64,000 nt of DNA from Cavia porcellus (lineage: Eukaryota > Chordata > Mammalia > Rodentia > Caviidae), in contig NW_026947484.1 of NCBI RefSeq assembly GCF_034190915.1, forward strand, positions 206,782,657 through 206,846,656, written 5' to 3'. Of this stretch, positions 13,281-23,544 are shown in pieces (position 1 is the stretch's first letter; each line of letters begins with the position of its first letter). The position numbers and the translations under genes were made by a program. The notes beneath the pieces are model-generated. The model was given only the letters and a program-made list of their open reading frames with translations. It did no database searches and was not told the DNA's origin.

Positions 13281-13636
13281 TGTTTTGTGTTCAGATGTCC
13301 CCCAAACTTCATGCAATCATAGGTGGGGCTGTTCAGGAGGGAATTGGTGTAGATTATGTGATGCTGGAATTGATTTATGGTGCAATACTAGGATCAAGGG
13401 TACTAGGATTAAGGATGTAAAGTATCCTAGATAAAATATAAAGGATATAAAGAGCTGAGGTCTTTTCTTGTTTTCCTGGGTGCAGTGGACTATTTCTTCT
13501 CTGCCAGTGCCTCTGCCATGCCAGCCTGCCCTAGAAACAGCTACCCATGTCCTGAAACCTCTATGAACTGTCAGATCCTTTTTGAACTTTGAATGTTGGA
13601 TATTTTGTCTCAGAAGTGAGAAAAGTAACTAAGAGA
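13281..13636 (+). mobile_element. MaLR-like LTR, plus strand
   Basis: About 356 bp with the MaLR LTR order. It opens with 'gttcagatgtcccccaaacttcatgcaatca', has a CT-rich middle ending 'tgccatgccagcctgcc' (13515-13531), then 'cctgaaacctctatgaactgt', and closes with 'ttggatattttgtctcagaagtgag...agtaactaaga'. It lacks the exact AATAAA of its relatives at the equivalent place. The 3' end (aagaga rather than gaca) and the flanks have drifted, so no target duplication is claimed. Its divergence suggests an older insertion than the provirus at 21004. Confidence 0.75.
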
Positions 13637-15370
13637 GGGAATATATAAATTTCTAAGTAGCCTTGATATTGGAAACAAAGACATTCATAGACCAAGATGA
13701 GTAAAGAATGGAAGCATGAAATAAAATGGTAATTTTGGGGGTTGCATTATTGTCTATACAAGTACCACTTGACAAAAGTGTCGGGTTGTACGACCTTCAG
13801 AGAGGCACCAACTATTTAATGAACTTTTTCTTTTGGACTTAAAAAATCAATTGTTTCTTCAATTCAAAAATTTCAAGTACTTATTCACTTGTAAATAATA
13901 CACTGTGTCTCTCCCCTAGTTTTTTTTCTAATCTTAGACATGTAAAAACAAATCAAATCTAGCAGATTTTTTCAATTTCTTACTTTTTGTAAGTTCAGAC
14001 ATCAGTTGAAGATTGACAGTTCTATTTCTTTACCTGGTAGTTTGTCAGTTTCTCAGAACTGAACACAATCTTCTTGATTCAAAACATCCTGAAAATGCAG
14101 ATAACATAACTTAAATCTTTCTATATCCCTTTACACTACTCACAATGAATGTAATCATTATATGTTGCAAACATGAACTAATGTGATGAGGATGAGGAGG
14201 AGAAAGAGAAAGAGAAGAGGCAGGGGATCTGGAGATGGAGAGAGGGAGTGAGGGAGCTGAGTGAGGAGTTGAAAGACAATAAAGAGAATTGATATACTAA
14301 GTACAGATATTTAGTCCCTATGATTTATATAGACATCATGTGTAGTAAATATGTTTTTAACAAACATGTCCTGGACATATAGAAACAAAAGTGACCTCAC
14401 TGTTTTTGGCAAAGCTGTTGATTGACATATTTCTAAATTTTGGAAAATTAATGAAGTATTCTGTGCCTGAGTATAATATATATTTCTAGTACTTTCTTAG
14501 AAATTAAGTATATTGATTAAATGTTCATGTATTTAGATTTTCACATTGTTCACTGCTTTGATTTGAATAATAGTCAGTGAAGATAATGGAAATGTAAAGT
14601 GTAACTACACTTTGTATGAAAATTTTTCATCTGAAAACTCACTGTTCTGAAGATAAGAATTCTACAATGCAGTATGCATCTACTAAATCTTAACAAACCT
14701 CGTTATACAGAGATTCTTTTATTACAGCTTTTCCAAGTCCTTTTCAAACACAATAGCAGTAGTTTCATCATCACTAGTTATTTGATCGATTCCTATCAAG
14801 ATGCCATTATTCAACATCTGCTCACAGTTTCAGTTGAAAGTTTCCCTGCGGCACAATAATACAAGAAAAGCAATTCAGAAAAAGCACCTGACCTTCTAAG
14901 CAAAGGAGACAAGAGGTACTGAGGCTTCATTCTCCCCGTGGAAATTCATGCAACATGCTGGCACCTTGTATCCTCCGTAAAGTTTTACAAGAAAGAAGCC
15001 TAGGAAATCATGTTTACTTCTCAATTTTCCACAAATAATTTTCCAGTAAAGGATTTACACCCATATACCTATATATATCTATGAAACAGACTTTGGGAAG
15101 CAGTGTTGTATAGCATATGATAGACAGTTGTAATTACTACCAGAACCAATAACTTAGTTAACATCAAAATTTTCTAAGCATTTTTCATCTAGAAATCTTC
15201 TTCAGTACAACTAAGTTTCAGCAAAATGTACATACTGATTCCTAATGTACCCATCTTCACTCCAGAGAAATTGAATTCAGTCATAAGAAGTGTTTTTCCA
15301 TGGTTGATGCCATGACCGATTCAAAAGGCCACTCACACTTTTAAATTTTTTCCCACTTTTAATTTTTAAA
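13637..15370. other. Unclassified DNA with a purine-rich tract
   Basis: No exon or nameable transposon is seen. A purine-rich stretch rich in GAGGA and GAGAAAGAG units lies at about 14188-14290. Confidence 0.4.
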
Positions 15371-15374
15371 ATAG

Positions 15375-15782
15375 ATACTGTTACTCTTTAAGATTTAACT
15401 CAGTTTATTGCTACAATTTAAGAATTCAAAGTGATCATATTCCTCATTGGAATTTGTATCTGTACATAATATGCCCTGATTTGTCTTTTTGCCTCTCTCA
15501 TTCCCCTGCCATCCCTTCAATCCCTCTTCCCTGCCTTATTTACAGTTTATTCCCATTTTATCCTTCTTTTCTCATTGTTTTCTTTTCCCTTCCCCTTTCT
15601 CTCACTTGTTGTACTTCCTTTTGAAAAATTTCTTCTTGCCTCATAATATTTATTGTACAATGTAGTTCTTATTTTCACTTTAGGTTTCACATACCAGAAA
15701 GACAGTTTGATATTTGCACATGTGTGTCCAATTTATTTTACTTTAGAATATGTTCTCGAGGCTGTTTAGAAATAAATTTCTC
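15375..15782 (-). mobile_element. Old L1 (L1-0), 3' UTR part, minus strand
   Basis: On the minus strand this is a purine-rich L1-type 3' UTR (plus-strand pyrimidine tract about 15480-15640). It joins directly to the minus-strand L1 ORF2-end sequence at 24845 once the younger full-length L1 (15783-24829) is removed. The target duplication of that younger element, 15768-15782, is part of this old L1. The left edge is uncertain. A short repeat, atactgtta, at 15375-15383 and 25959-25967 may be the old element's decayed target duplication. Confidence 0.6.
15768..15782. repeat. Target-site duplication of full-length L1-1, left copy
   Basis: AGAAATAAATTTCTC here and AGAAATCAATTTCTC at 24830-24844 (one mismatch in 15) flank the full-length L1. 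The right copy directly follows its short poly(A). This is the expected mark of target-primed reverse transcription. Confidence 0.88.
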
Positions 15783-15789
15783 CATTGTG

Positions 15790-16262
15790 TTAAAATCATC
15801 GCTCCCAGAGCTCAAGGGCCTGCCCAGTGCCCAGCCACACTAAGCTGCGCTCGCCTGGCAGGTTTCAGTACTGCCCAGGACATGCCCAGCGACCTTCTCC
15901 TGAAACAGGAACCCAGAAACTCAGCTGGCAGCTGGGGTGAGTCTGCTCCCTATCCAGAGCCCTGGGAGACTTTGTTAAGATCATTCCTCCCACAGCACAA
16001 GGGCCTGCCCAGAACCTAGCGACACTAGGCTGTGCTCACCTGGCAGGTTTCAGGCCTGCCCCAGGACATGCCTAGAAACCTTCTCCTAGAAACTGGGAAC
16101 CAAGAAAATCAGCTGGTGGTTGGGTGATTTTGCGTGCCATCTCGAGCTAGGGACAGTGTTAAGATCATTGCTCCCAGAGTCCAAGGACCCCCGAGAGCCC
16201 AGCCACACTAGACTCTTCTTGGGAGGTTTCACAGCCTGAGTAGATTACCCCCACTGACCTTC
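15790..16262 (+). promoter_or_regulatory. L1 5' UTR tandem monomers (promoter region)
   Basis: Two full monomers and one partial unit each begin with 'ttaa(a/g)atcatt(g)ctccca': 15790-15974 (185 bp), 15975-16158 (184 bp) and 16159 to about 16262. Within the units, 'caagggcctgcccag', 'agccacactaggctg', 'cctggcaggtttca', 'gccc-aggacatgcc' and 'gaccttctcct' recur in order. The units are far more GC-rich than their surroundings. In mouse L1s, stacked 5' monomers carry the pol II promoter, and by analogy these should too. Sequence identity to mouse monomers is not claimed. A non-repeated linker (16263-16525) separates them from ORF1. Confidence 0.82.
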
Positions 16263-16525
16263 TTCAATAAAGGGAGTGGAGAACAGGTGAAGTGGGTTTC
16301 AGGGCATTGGTCTTTGCCCAGGGAGAGCTTTAGCCCATCATGCACAGTGGACAGGTGCCTGCCCAGCTACCTTGAACACTGAAGGTAGCACGGAAGAGCC
16401 TGAGGGCCTGAGTGGACCACACTCAGCAACCTCCATTTAGTCCCAGGAGCCTAGGGCATAGGAAATGATTTCCAACACATCCAGGGGAAGCCTTAGAAAA
16501 ATACTTGAAAGAGAAATATAGGGAA

Positions 16526-17419
16526 ATGACAAAACAAAAGACCAAAATGAAATCTCAAACCTCCAGGCCATCCCAAGAAACCCAAGGAGCCATGTACATA
16601 GAAGAAAATATATGCCATATGCCTGAAATACCTATAATAATAGCAACTGAAATCAAGAAGCAACTCCAGGAAGCTTTAAAGGAATTCAAACTAGAAATAA
16701 TCTCCCAGGTAAAAGAAGAAATGATAAAAGTAATGAAAGAGATGTTGAACACATCCAAAGAAGACACAGATAAAAAATTAGAGGAACAAAACAAAAAGAT
16801 AGAATCCCTGGATGAACAATTTAAGAAACAAACAGAATATGTAAAGCAGATTAAAAAAGAAATACAGGAAGTCAAAAATTCCATCGAAAGTTGTCAAAAC
16901 CGACTCAATGAAAGTGAAGATAGAATTTCAGACCTCAAAGTCACAAGGAATAAGGAAATAACAATACAACAGCTGCAAGATGACTCAAAGAAAAACAACA
17001 TCAGATTAATAGGGATAAATAAAAAAGAAGGGAACAACATAAACGATATCAAAAGGCTATTTACAGAAGTCATAACTGAAAATTTCCAAAACATGAGAAT
17101 GGAAACTGACATTAGGGTTAGTGAAGCATATAGAGCTCCAAATAGCCATACCCAAAATAAATCTACACCTAGGCATATAATAACCACCATCCCAGAAATC
17201 CAACATAAGAATAGAATACTAAAAGCTGTCACAGAGAAAAGACAAATCACCTATAAAGGAAAGCCTATCAGAATCACAGCAGACTTCTCAACACAAACAA
17301 TGCAGTCAAGAAGAGCATGGAGTGAAGTATTTCAGATCCTAGAGGAAAATGATTTTCAACCTAGAATGATGTATCCTGCAAAACTGTCCTTCAAAAAGGA
17401 TGGAAAAAACAACAGCTGA
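16526..17419 (+). pseudogene. L1 ORF1, nearly intact, C-terminus lost to frameshift
   Basis: The L1 RNA-binding chaperone that coats L1 RNA as a trimer. The first ATG in frame is 16526, giving 297 codons; the frame is open upstream only to a stop at 16466-16468. A Lys/Glu-rich coiled coil fills roughly residues 40-140. The RRM-like region follows at about 145-235, with an Asn-Ile-Arg-Leu-Ile-Gly segment near 17000. The C-terminal domain has the conserved 'ITYKGKPIRITADFS' stretch (17248-17292) and a 'PAKLSF' stretch. Just after this the frame runs into TGA at 17417. Compared with the second L1 (47437-47602), about two dozen bases are missing near 17405-17412. The normal C-terminal coding sequence persists in another frame up to a TAA at 17512-17514. 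Confidence 0.88.
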
Positions 17420-17554
17420 AGAACTTCAAGATCATCAAGACAACTCTGCAAAGAATACTGAAAGACAGTTTAGATACATTTAAGAAAAAGCCACTAAGCA
17501 AAGCAGACAATTAAACAGAACAGAAAGATAAAGATGCAACAGCAGAAAGACAAC

Positions 17555-20500
17555 ATGTCAACAATAAGTCAACATATAACAGTTATGACCATTAATGTAA
17601 ATGGACTCAATGCACCAATTAAAAGACTGGCAGAATGGATCAAGAAACAAAATTCAACCATATGCTGTCTGCAAGAAACTCATCTAACCCAAAAATATAC
17701 TCACAAACTGAAAGTCAAAGGATAGAAAACAATATTTCATCCAACAGGAACCCCCCTCCAAAAAAATCAGGTGTAGGTATTCTTTTGCAGACAATGTGAA
17801 CTTTAAACCAATAATGATCATAAGAGATAAACAAAGTCATTACATACTGGTTAGGGGAAAATTTGAAGAGGAAGAAATAACAATTTTAATATATATGCAT
17901 CAAATTCCAGGGCATACAGTGATATAAAACAAGTATTAACAGCAATGAAAAAACCAAATTAGCAATAAAACAATTATAACAGGAGACCTTAACATACCAT
18001 TGACACTAAGGGACAGATCAACCAGACAGAAAATCAGCAAGGAAATAACAAAACTGAATCACACCTGTGAATAAATGGACTTGATAGACATATACAGAGT
18101 GTTTCATCCAACAACATCAGAATACACATTCTTCTCAGCAGTACATGGGTCATTCTCTAAAATAGACCATATATTAGCTCACATAGCATATTTAAATAAA
18201 TGCAAAATAGTTGAAATTATTCCTTGCGTGTTATCAGATCATAGCACCATGAAATTAGAAATTAATGATAAAAGATACTGCAAACCCACAAACACATGGA
18301 AACTGCATAACATACTCTTGAGTAATCAGTGGGTCACAGCGGAAATTAAAGAGGAAATTAAACGACACCTATAAACAAAAGAAAACACAAATACAACTTA
18401 CCAGAATCTGTGGGATGCAATGAGATCTTTCCTCAGAGGAAAATTTATTGCACTGAAGTTCTCTTATCAGGAAAACAGAAGGAACACAAATAAACAATCT
18501 GATGTTATAGTTCAAACATCTAGAAAAAGAAGAGCAAGTCAAGCCCAAAGCCAAAAGAAGAGAGGAACTTATAAAAATCAGAGCAGAAATTAATGCAATA
18601 GAGACTAAGAAAATAAACCAAAAATCAATGAATCAAAGAGTTGATTTTTTGAAAGAATAAATAAAATTGATAAGCCCCTAGCCAACCTAATAAAGAAAGG
18701 GAAGGAAAAACTCAAATTCATGCAATAAGGAATGAAAAAGGTGAAATCACTACAGACTCAGTAGAAATACAGAAGATTATTAACACCTATGTCATAAACC
18801 TCTACTCTCATAGGTCTGATAACCCAGAAGAAATAGATACTTTCTGAGAAAAATATGAAGTACCATAGCTAGGTCAAGAAAATGTCAAACTGCTGACTAA
18901 CCCAATTTCTATTAATGAAATTGAAAACGTAATTAAGTCCTTACCTACAAAGAGGAGCCCAGGCCCAGAGGGATTCACTGCAGAATTTTACAAGAAGTAC
19001 AAAGAAGACTTAATGCCAACACTTCTCAAACTCTTCAATGAAACTGAAAGGGAAGCAATCCTTCCTAAGCCATTCCTGGAAGCAAATATTACTTTAGTAC
19101 CAAAACCTGAAAAAGACTCAACTAAAAAAAGAGAACTAAAGGCCAATGAACACAGATGCAAAAATCCTCAATAAAATATTGGCAAATAGGATGTAGTATA
19201 TCACCAAGGAGATTATACACCATGACCAAGTGAGATTCATCCCAGGCATGCAGGGATGGTACAACATATGTAAATCAATAAATATAACCCACCATATCAA
19301 TAAAACCAAAAGGAAAAAATCACATGATCATTTCTATACATGTAGAACAAGCTTTGATAAGGTCCAATATTCATTTATGATAAGAACCTTAAAGAAACTT
19401 GGAATAGATGGTCTTTATCTCAAAACTAAAGGCTATCTACGACAAACCAACAGCCAGTATCACACTAAATGGCCAAAAATTGAAGGCCTTTATTTTAAAA
19501 TCAGGCATAAGACAAGGATGTCCCTTATTACAGCTCCTATTTAATACAGTACTGGAAATACTAGCCAGAGAAATTAGATAAGAGAGAGAAATAAAAGGGG
19601 TAAAGATAGGAAAAGAAGAAGATAAATTATCATTATTTGCAGATGACATGATATTCTACATAGAAGACACCCCAAAACTCCATTGAAAGACTCTTAAATT
19701 TAATAAATAATTTCATCAATGTAGCTGGATACAAAATTAATACGCAAAAATCAATAGCATTTGTATACACTAACAGCAAGATCACACAGAGGGAAATAAG
19801 AGAAGCCATACTCTTCACACTAGCAACCACATAAATGAAATATTTAGGAATTACTCTCATAAAAGTGGTGAAAGACCTATACAAGGAAAATTATAATACA
19901 CTGAAAAAAGAAATTGAAGAGGATCTCAGAAAGTGGAAAGACATCCCTTGTTCATGGATAGGAAGAATAAATATTGAGAAAATGGCCATTCTCCCAAAAC
20001 TCTAATACAGATTCAATGCAATCCCAATAAAAATACCATCAACACACATCATAGATCTAGAGAAATCACTCCTCAAATTCATCAGGAACCAGAATTGACC
20101 TAGAATAGCAAATACAGTTCTAAACAATGAAGGCAAGGCAGGAGATATCACAATCTTTGACTTGAAGTTATACTAGAAAGCAACTGTAGTAAAATCAGTG
20201 GTAATGGAATCAAAGCAGAGCTGAAGATCAATGGAATAGATTAGAAGATACAACCTCAACTACAAACACACTCAACCACCTTATCTTTGATAAAGGGGCC
20301 AAACCTGTTCACTGAAAGAAGGACAGTCTCTTTAATAAATGGTGTTGGAAAAACTGGCTCTCCGTATGCCGAAAACTAAAAGTAGACCCATGCCTATCAC
20401 CATGTACTAAATTAAAAACTAAATGGATCAAAGTTCTGAATATTAAAACAGAAACACTAAATCTATTGGAAGACAATTTGGGTAAAAAATTTGAAGATAC

Positions 20501-21003
20501 AGGGGTAGGTAGAGAATTCATGAACAGGACTCAAACTGCACGGGAAATACTTCCCAGAATCAATAACTGGGATCATGCCTTATTAAAAAGTTTCTGCATG
20601 TCAAAAGAATTCTCCAGCATAGTGAAAAGAAAACCCATAAACTGGGAAATAATTTTAGTGAACTGTCCCTCAGACAAAGGACTTCTGTCTAAAACATATA
20701 AAGAATTAAAAATATTGAGACACTCAAAATTGAAAGATCCAATCCAAAAATGGACATCTGAGATGAGTATACAATTGTCAGATGAAAAACTACAAATGGC
20801 AAATAGATATGTTAAAAATGTTCATCATCATTAATCATTAGAGAAATGCAAACTAAAACCGCACTGAGATTCCATCTAATTCCTGAAAGAATGGCCAGGA
20901 TCAAGAAAACCACCAACAAGAAATTCTGGAGAGGCTGTTGGGAAAAAGGAACTCTCCTGCACTGTTGGTGGGATTGTATACTGGTGCAACCATTTTTGAA
21001 GTC
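17555..21003 (+). pseudogene. L1 ORF2 (endonuclease-RT), degenerate, first part
   Basis: The most likely start is the ATG at 17555, which gives the family's usual short N-terminus ahead of the endonuclease motif 'ITVMTINVNGLN' (an in-frame ATG also lies at 17534). The endonuclease Gln-Glu-Thr-His motif follows near 17680, and the first in-frame stop is TAG at 17723. Further open pieces in changing frames cover the rest of the endonuclease (18075-18374), the RT and the thumb/Cys region. The RT motif Phe-Ala-Asp-Asp is intact at 19636-19647. The upstream RT motif A is damaged: its Asp codon is CAT (19339-19341) and a T is missing a few codons later. The Cys-region 'LHCWWD' segment lies just before the provirus. 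The reading frame is broken many times. Confidence 0.9.
20999..21003. repeat. 5-bp target duplication of MaLR provirus, left copy
   Basis: AAGTC at 20999-21003 is repeated exactly at 23169-23173 immediately outside the two LTRs. Five base pairs is the ERVL/MaLR integrase signature. Confidence 0.93.
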
Positions 21004-21342
21004 CGTCATAGTTTATGTCTGTGTCCCCCAGGCCTCATGAGTTTGAATTGTGCATTTGTGATTGGTTCATTGTCTAGTGCTTGGATTGAAGATGTCAGTG
21101 CTACATTCACAAAGGGGTGGAGCCAGGGTGTGATGTAATGGCAGGAAGAAGATGTGACTTGCTCTTTGCCAGTTCCTGTTTGCTGTTTGCAGCTGCCATG
21201 AAAGGCGGCCCAGCCATGCCCGCCTGCCTGGGAGCTGAGTGTGGACTGAAACCTCCAAAAACTGTAAGAAATAAACTTTTCCTTTCCCAACTTGGGCATC
21301 CAGGATTTTTGTCTCAGCAATGAGCATAAAGTAACTAAGACA
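21004..21342 (+). repeat. 5' LTR of MaLR provirus
   Basis: It begins CGTCATAG (the first base probably mutated from T) and ends CTAAGACA. AATAAA lies at 21270-21275, and the core 'attggttcattgtctagtg' at 21061-21081 contains an inverted CCAAT box. By eye it differs from the 3' LTR at about 15 of 339 positions, and five of these cluster around 21143-21157. Confidence 0.94.
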
Positions 21343-21347
21343 GGATT

Positions 21348-21365
21348 TGGTACCAAGGAGTGGGG
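21348..21365 (+). promoter_or_regulatory. Primer-binding site, tRNA-Leu type
   Basis: TGGTACCAAGGAGTGGGG lies six bases inside the 5' LTR. It matches the complement of a tRNA-Leu 3' end (TGG, then CAGGAGTGGG) apart from a few changes, and this is the primer class used by ERVL and MaLR elements. Confidence 0.8.
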
Positions 21366-22812
21366 TCATTTGCTGTGACTATACCTGGCCATGTTTTTCA
21401 AGAGGCTTTGGAAATGGTTTGTGGGCAGAATTCAGAAAGGTTTGGACAGGTTGCCTGGATGTGTAGAGCTAGAGCACCTTAGGCTGTTCTGTAGAGGAAA
21501 TTCTGGTCAGAGCTCAAGATACCAGAAGGCTGATGGAAAGCCCGATGATAAAGACCAGGCTTGGGAGGTTTCTGCTGGGAAGGACTACATTGGTCATTGG
21601 ACTCCACATGATGTGTGTTATGGCTTGGAAGAAAGTTTGTCTGCATTTTGCTCCTGCCCAGAGACTTTGCCTGAGACTGAGACAAAGGGCAATGGACTGA
21701 TTAACCTTGAAAAAGTAATTAAAAAGCAATCGAACATTGAGGCTGTGGCATGGCTATTGTTGGGTGCTTTCAACCAGCTTTATGTTTCAAATGGAGAACA
21801 AAGAGCCCAGGAGGACAATTTACAATGCTGTGAGTTTGGCCAGAAGGAAAATTCCAGGAAGGCTGTGGATTGTAAAGACAAGAGTTGAGATTTTGATTCC
21901 TGAGGAGAAACAGAGAGATAAGAAAGATGGCCGTGGGTCATCCCAGGAAGCGGGTCCCCACCCTGTGCAGCCTCACAGCAAAAGTAAAAAAAAATTGCTC
22001 AGAGGGAAAAGCTACAGAGTGCCATGTTCCAGAATGGGGACAGCGGCCACATGAGGTTCCAGAAAGGCGGCAACATAGAGAAGCTTTTCATCACAATCAG
22101 GTAAACAGAGCCCTGCGATCCAGACAACTGACCCCTACAGCCAAGAGAGAGAAAAGCCTGGCTACTGCTTCAGCTAGCAGCAAACCTTGGTGGCATCCAC
22201 AAGATGCTGATTTTAGGTGCAAGGAAAATGCACAAATTCTGAGGGTAAGACGGCTTCCACCTCGATTGCAAAGGGCCTGGATGGCCAGGCAGAGTGCCCC
22301 TGAGAGGGCAATTTGTGAAGATGTAAGTGTGAAGCTGAAGGTACAGTGGAGACCCCAGAAGTTTGGAAAAGCCAGGAATGTGGATGATCCAAGAAAAGCT
22401 GCAAAAAGGGAGCAGAGAGGATTTAAGAGAAAAGCTGCAGGAGCTGAAATCCCTGGAAGTGCCATGGGGTGGAATCACCCAAGCCTTTTGGAGCTTGCAG
22501 ATTGCTTCAGATGCTGAGCATGGAATTCTAGGACTTACTGTTTGCCCTGCTGGATGTTGGAATAGCTTTGTTTCAAATGCTTTCTATTCCCCTCTTTGTA
22601 ACTTTTGGAATGGTAATGTTTATCTTGTGCCTTTGCATTTCAGAAATGTTTAACGTTGTTTCTATTGTACGGGGGTTACAGTCAAGAGTTTGCCATAGAT
22701 CTTGGAGGAAACTTTGGACTTGGACTTTTCAGCAATGCTGAAGCTGTTAGGACTTTGGCAACTCTTGGAGGTGGACAAAATGTCTTTTGTATAAAGGATG
22801 TACATGAGTCCT

Positions 22813-22829
22813 GGGGGCGAGGGGTCGAA
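22813..22829 (+). promoter_or_regulatory. Polypurine tract before the 3' LTR
   Basis: GGGGGCGAGGGGTCGAA sits directly upstream of the 3' LTR start at 22830, the position where a plus-strand primer is needed. It is slightly broken by pyrimidines, consistent with age. Confidence 0.7.
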
Positions 22830-23168
22830 TGTCATGGTTTATGTCTGTGGCTCCCAGGCCCCATGAGTTTGAATTGTGCATTTGTGATTGGTTCATTGTC
22901 TAGTGCTTGGATTGAAGGTGTCAGTGCTACATCCACAAAGGAGTGGAGCCAGGGTGTGATGTAATGGCAGAGAGAAGGTGTATCTTGCTCTTTGCCAGTT
23001 CCTGTTTGCTGTTTGCAGCTGCCATGAAAGGCGGCCCAGCCATGCCCGCCTGCCTGGGAGCTGAGTGTGGACTGAAACCTCCAAAAACTGTAAGAAATAA
23101 ACTTTTCCTTTCCCAACTTGGGCATCCAGGATTTTTGTCTCAGCGATGAGCATAAAGTAACTATGACA
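22830..23168 (+). repeat. 3' LTR of MaLR provirus
   Basis: 339 bp, starting TGTCATGG and ending CTATGACA. AATAAA is at 23096-23101 and the conserved 'attggttcattgtctagtg' core at 22887-22907. It is the same length as the 5' LTR with no indel between them. The exact duplicate AAGTC follows at 23169-23173. Confidence 0.94.
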
Positions 23169-23440
23169 AAGTCAGTCTGGAGATTTCTCGAAAAACGGGG
23201 ACTGGAAGTCCCTTTTGTTTCACCTATTCCACTTCTAGCATATTCCCAGAAGAACTGAAAGCATTGTACCACAGTGGTATATGTACAACCATGTTTATAA
23301 CAGCACAATTTGTAATAGCCAGATCTTGGAACCAACCTGAGTGTCCATCAACTGAGTAATGGATAAAAAAAGTTGTGGTATTTTTATACAATGGAGTACT
23401 ACTCAACTATAAAGAATGATCACATTGAGATATTTATAAA
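23169..23440 (+). pseudogene. L1-1 ORF2 end, resumed after the provirus
   Basis: The sequence continues the L1 exactly where it stopped at 21003: 'agtcagtctggagatttctc', then 'tattccacttct', 'cccagaagaactgaaagcattgtacc' and 'aatggagtactactcaactataaag'. The parallel stretches in the second L1 (about 50895-51150) and the twin-primed copy (62990-63091) are colinear. The reading frame is not kept. Confidence 0.88.
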
Positions 23441-23544
23441 TAAATGAGCACAGCTTTATATCATACTCATAAATGAAATAAATCAAACCCACATGTATGA
23501 ATACCAAATAGTTTCCCTACTGTAAGAAATGATGACAAAACATA

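Larger units (their letters stand above)
21004..23168 (+). mobile_element. Complete ERVL-MaLR provirus (LTR-internal-LTR)
   Basis: Two 339-bp LTRs enclose a 1,487-bp internal region. There is a leucine-tRNA-like primer-binding site just inside the 5' LTR and a purine-rich tract just before the 3' LTR. The element is flanked by a perfect 5-bp duplication and interrupts the end of L1-1 ORF2, since L1 sequence resumes at 23169. The internal part contains no recognisable gag, protease or pol. The longest frame there (21391-21888, 165 codons) has no domain I know, as is usual for MaLR elements, which rely on a related ERVL for their enzymes. Confidence 0.95.

Noticed and set aside
15750..16019. 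89-codon frame in the L1 5' end
   Set aside because: It lies in the GC-rich monomer repeats and is not preserved between monomers.
16555..17250. Antisense frames of 109 and 118 codons
   Set aside because: They are shadows of L1 ORF1 on the opposite strand and have no motif of their own.
21391..22517. 165- and 196-codon frames inside the MaLR provirus
   Set aside because: No recognisable gag or other domain; MaLR interiors typically lack coding function, and the frames overlap each other and antisense frames.
22832..23335. 167-codon minus-strand frame over the 3' LTR
   Set aside because: It crosses the LTR into L1 sequence, so it cannot be an ancestral gene; the 5' LTR gives a matching frame because the LTRs are duplicates.
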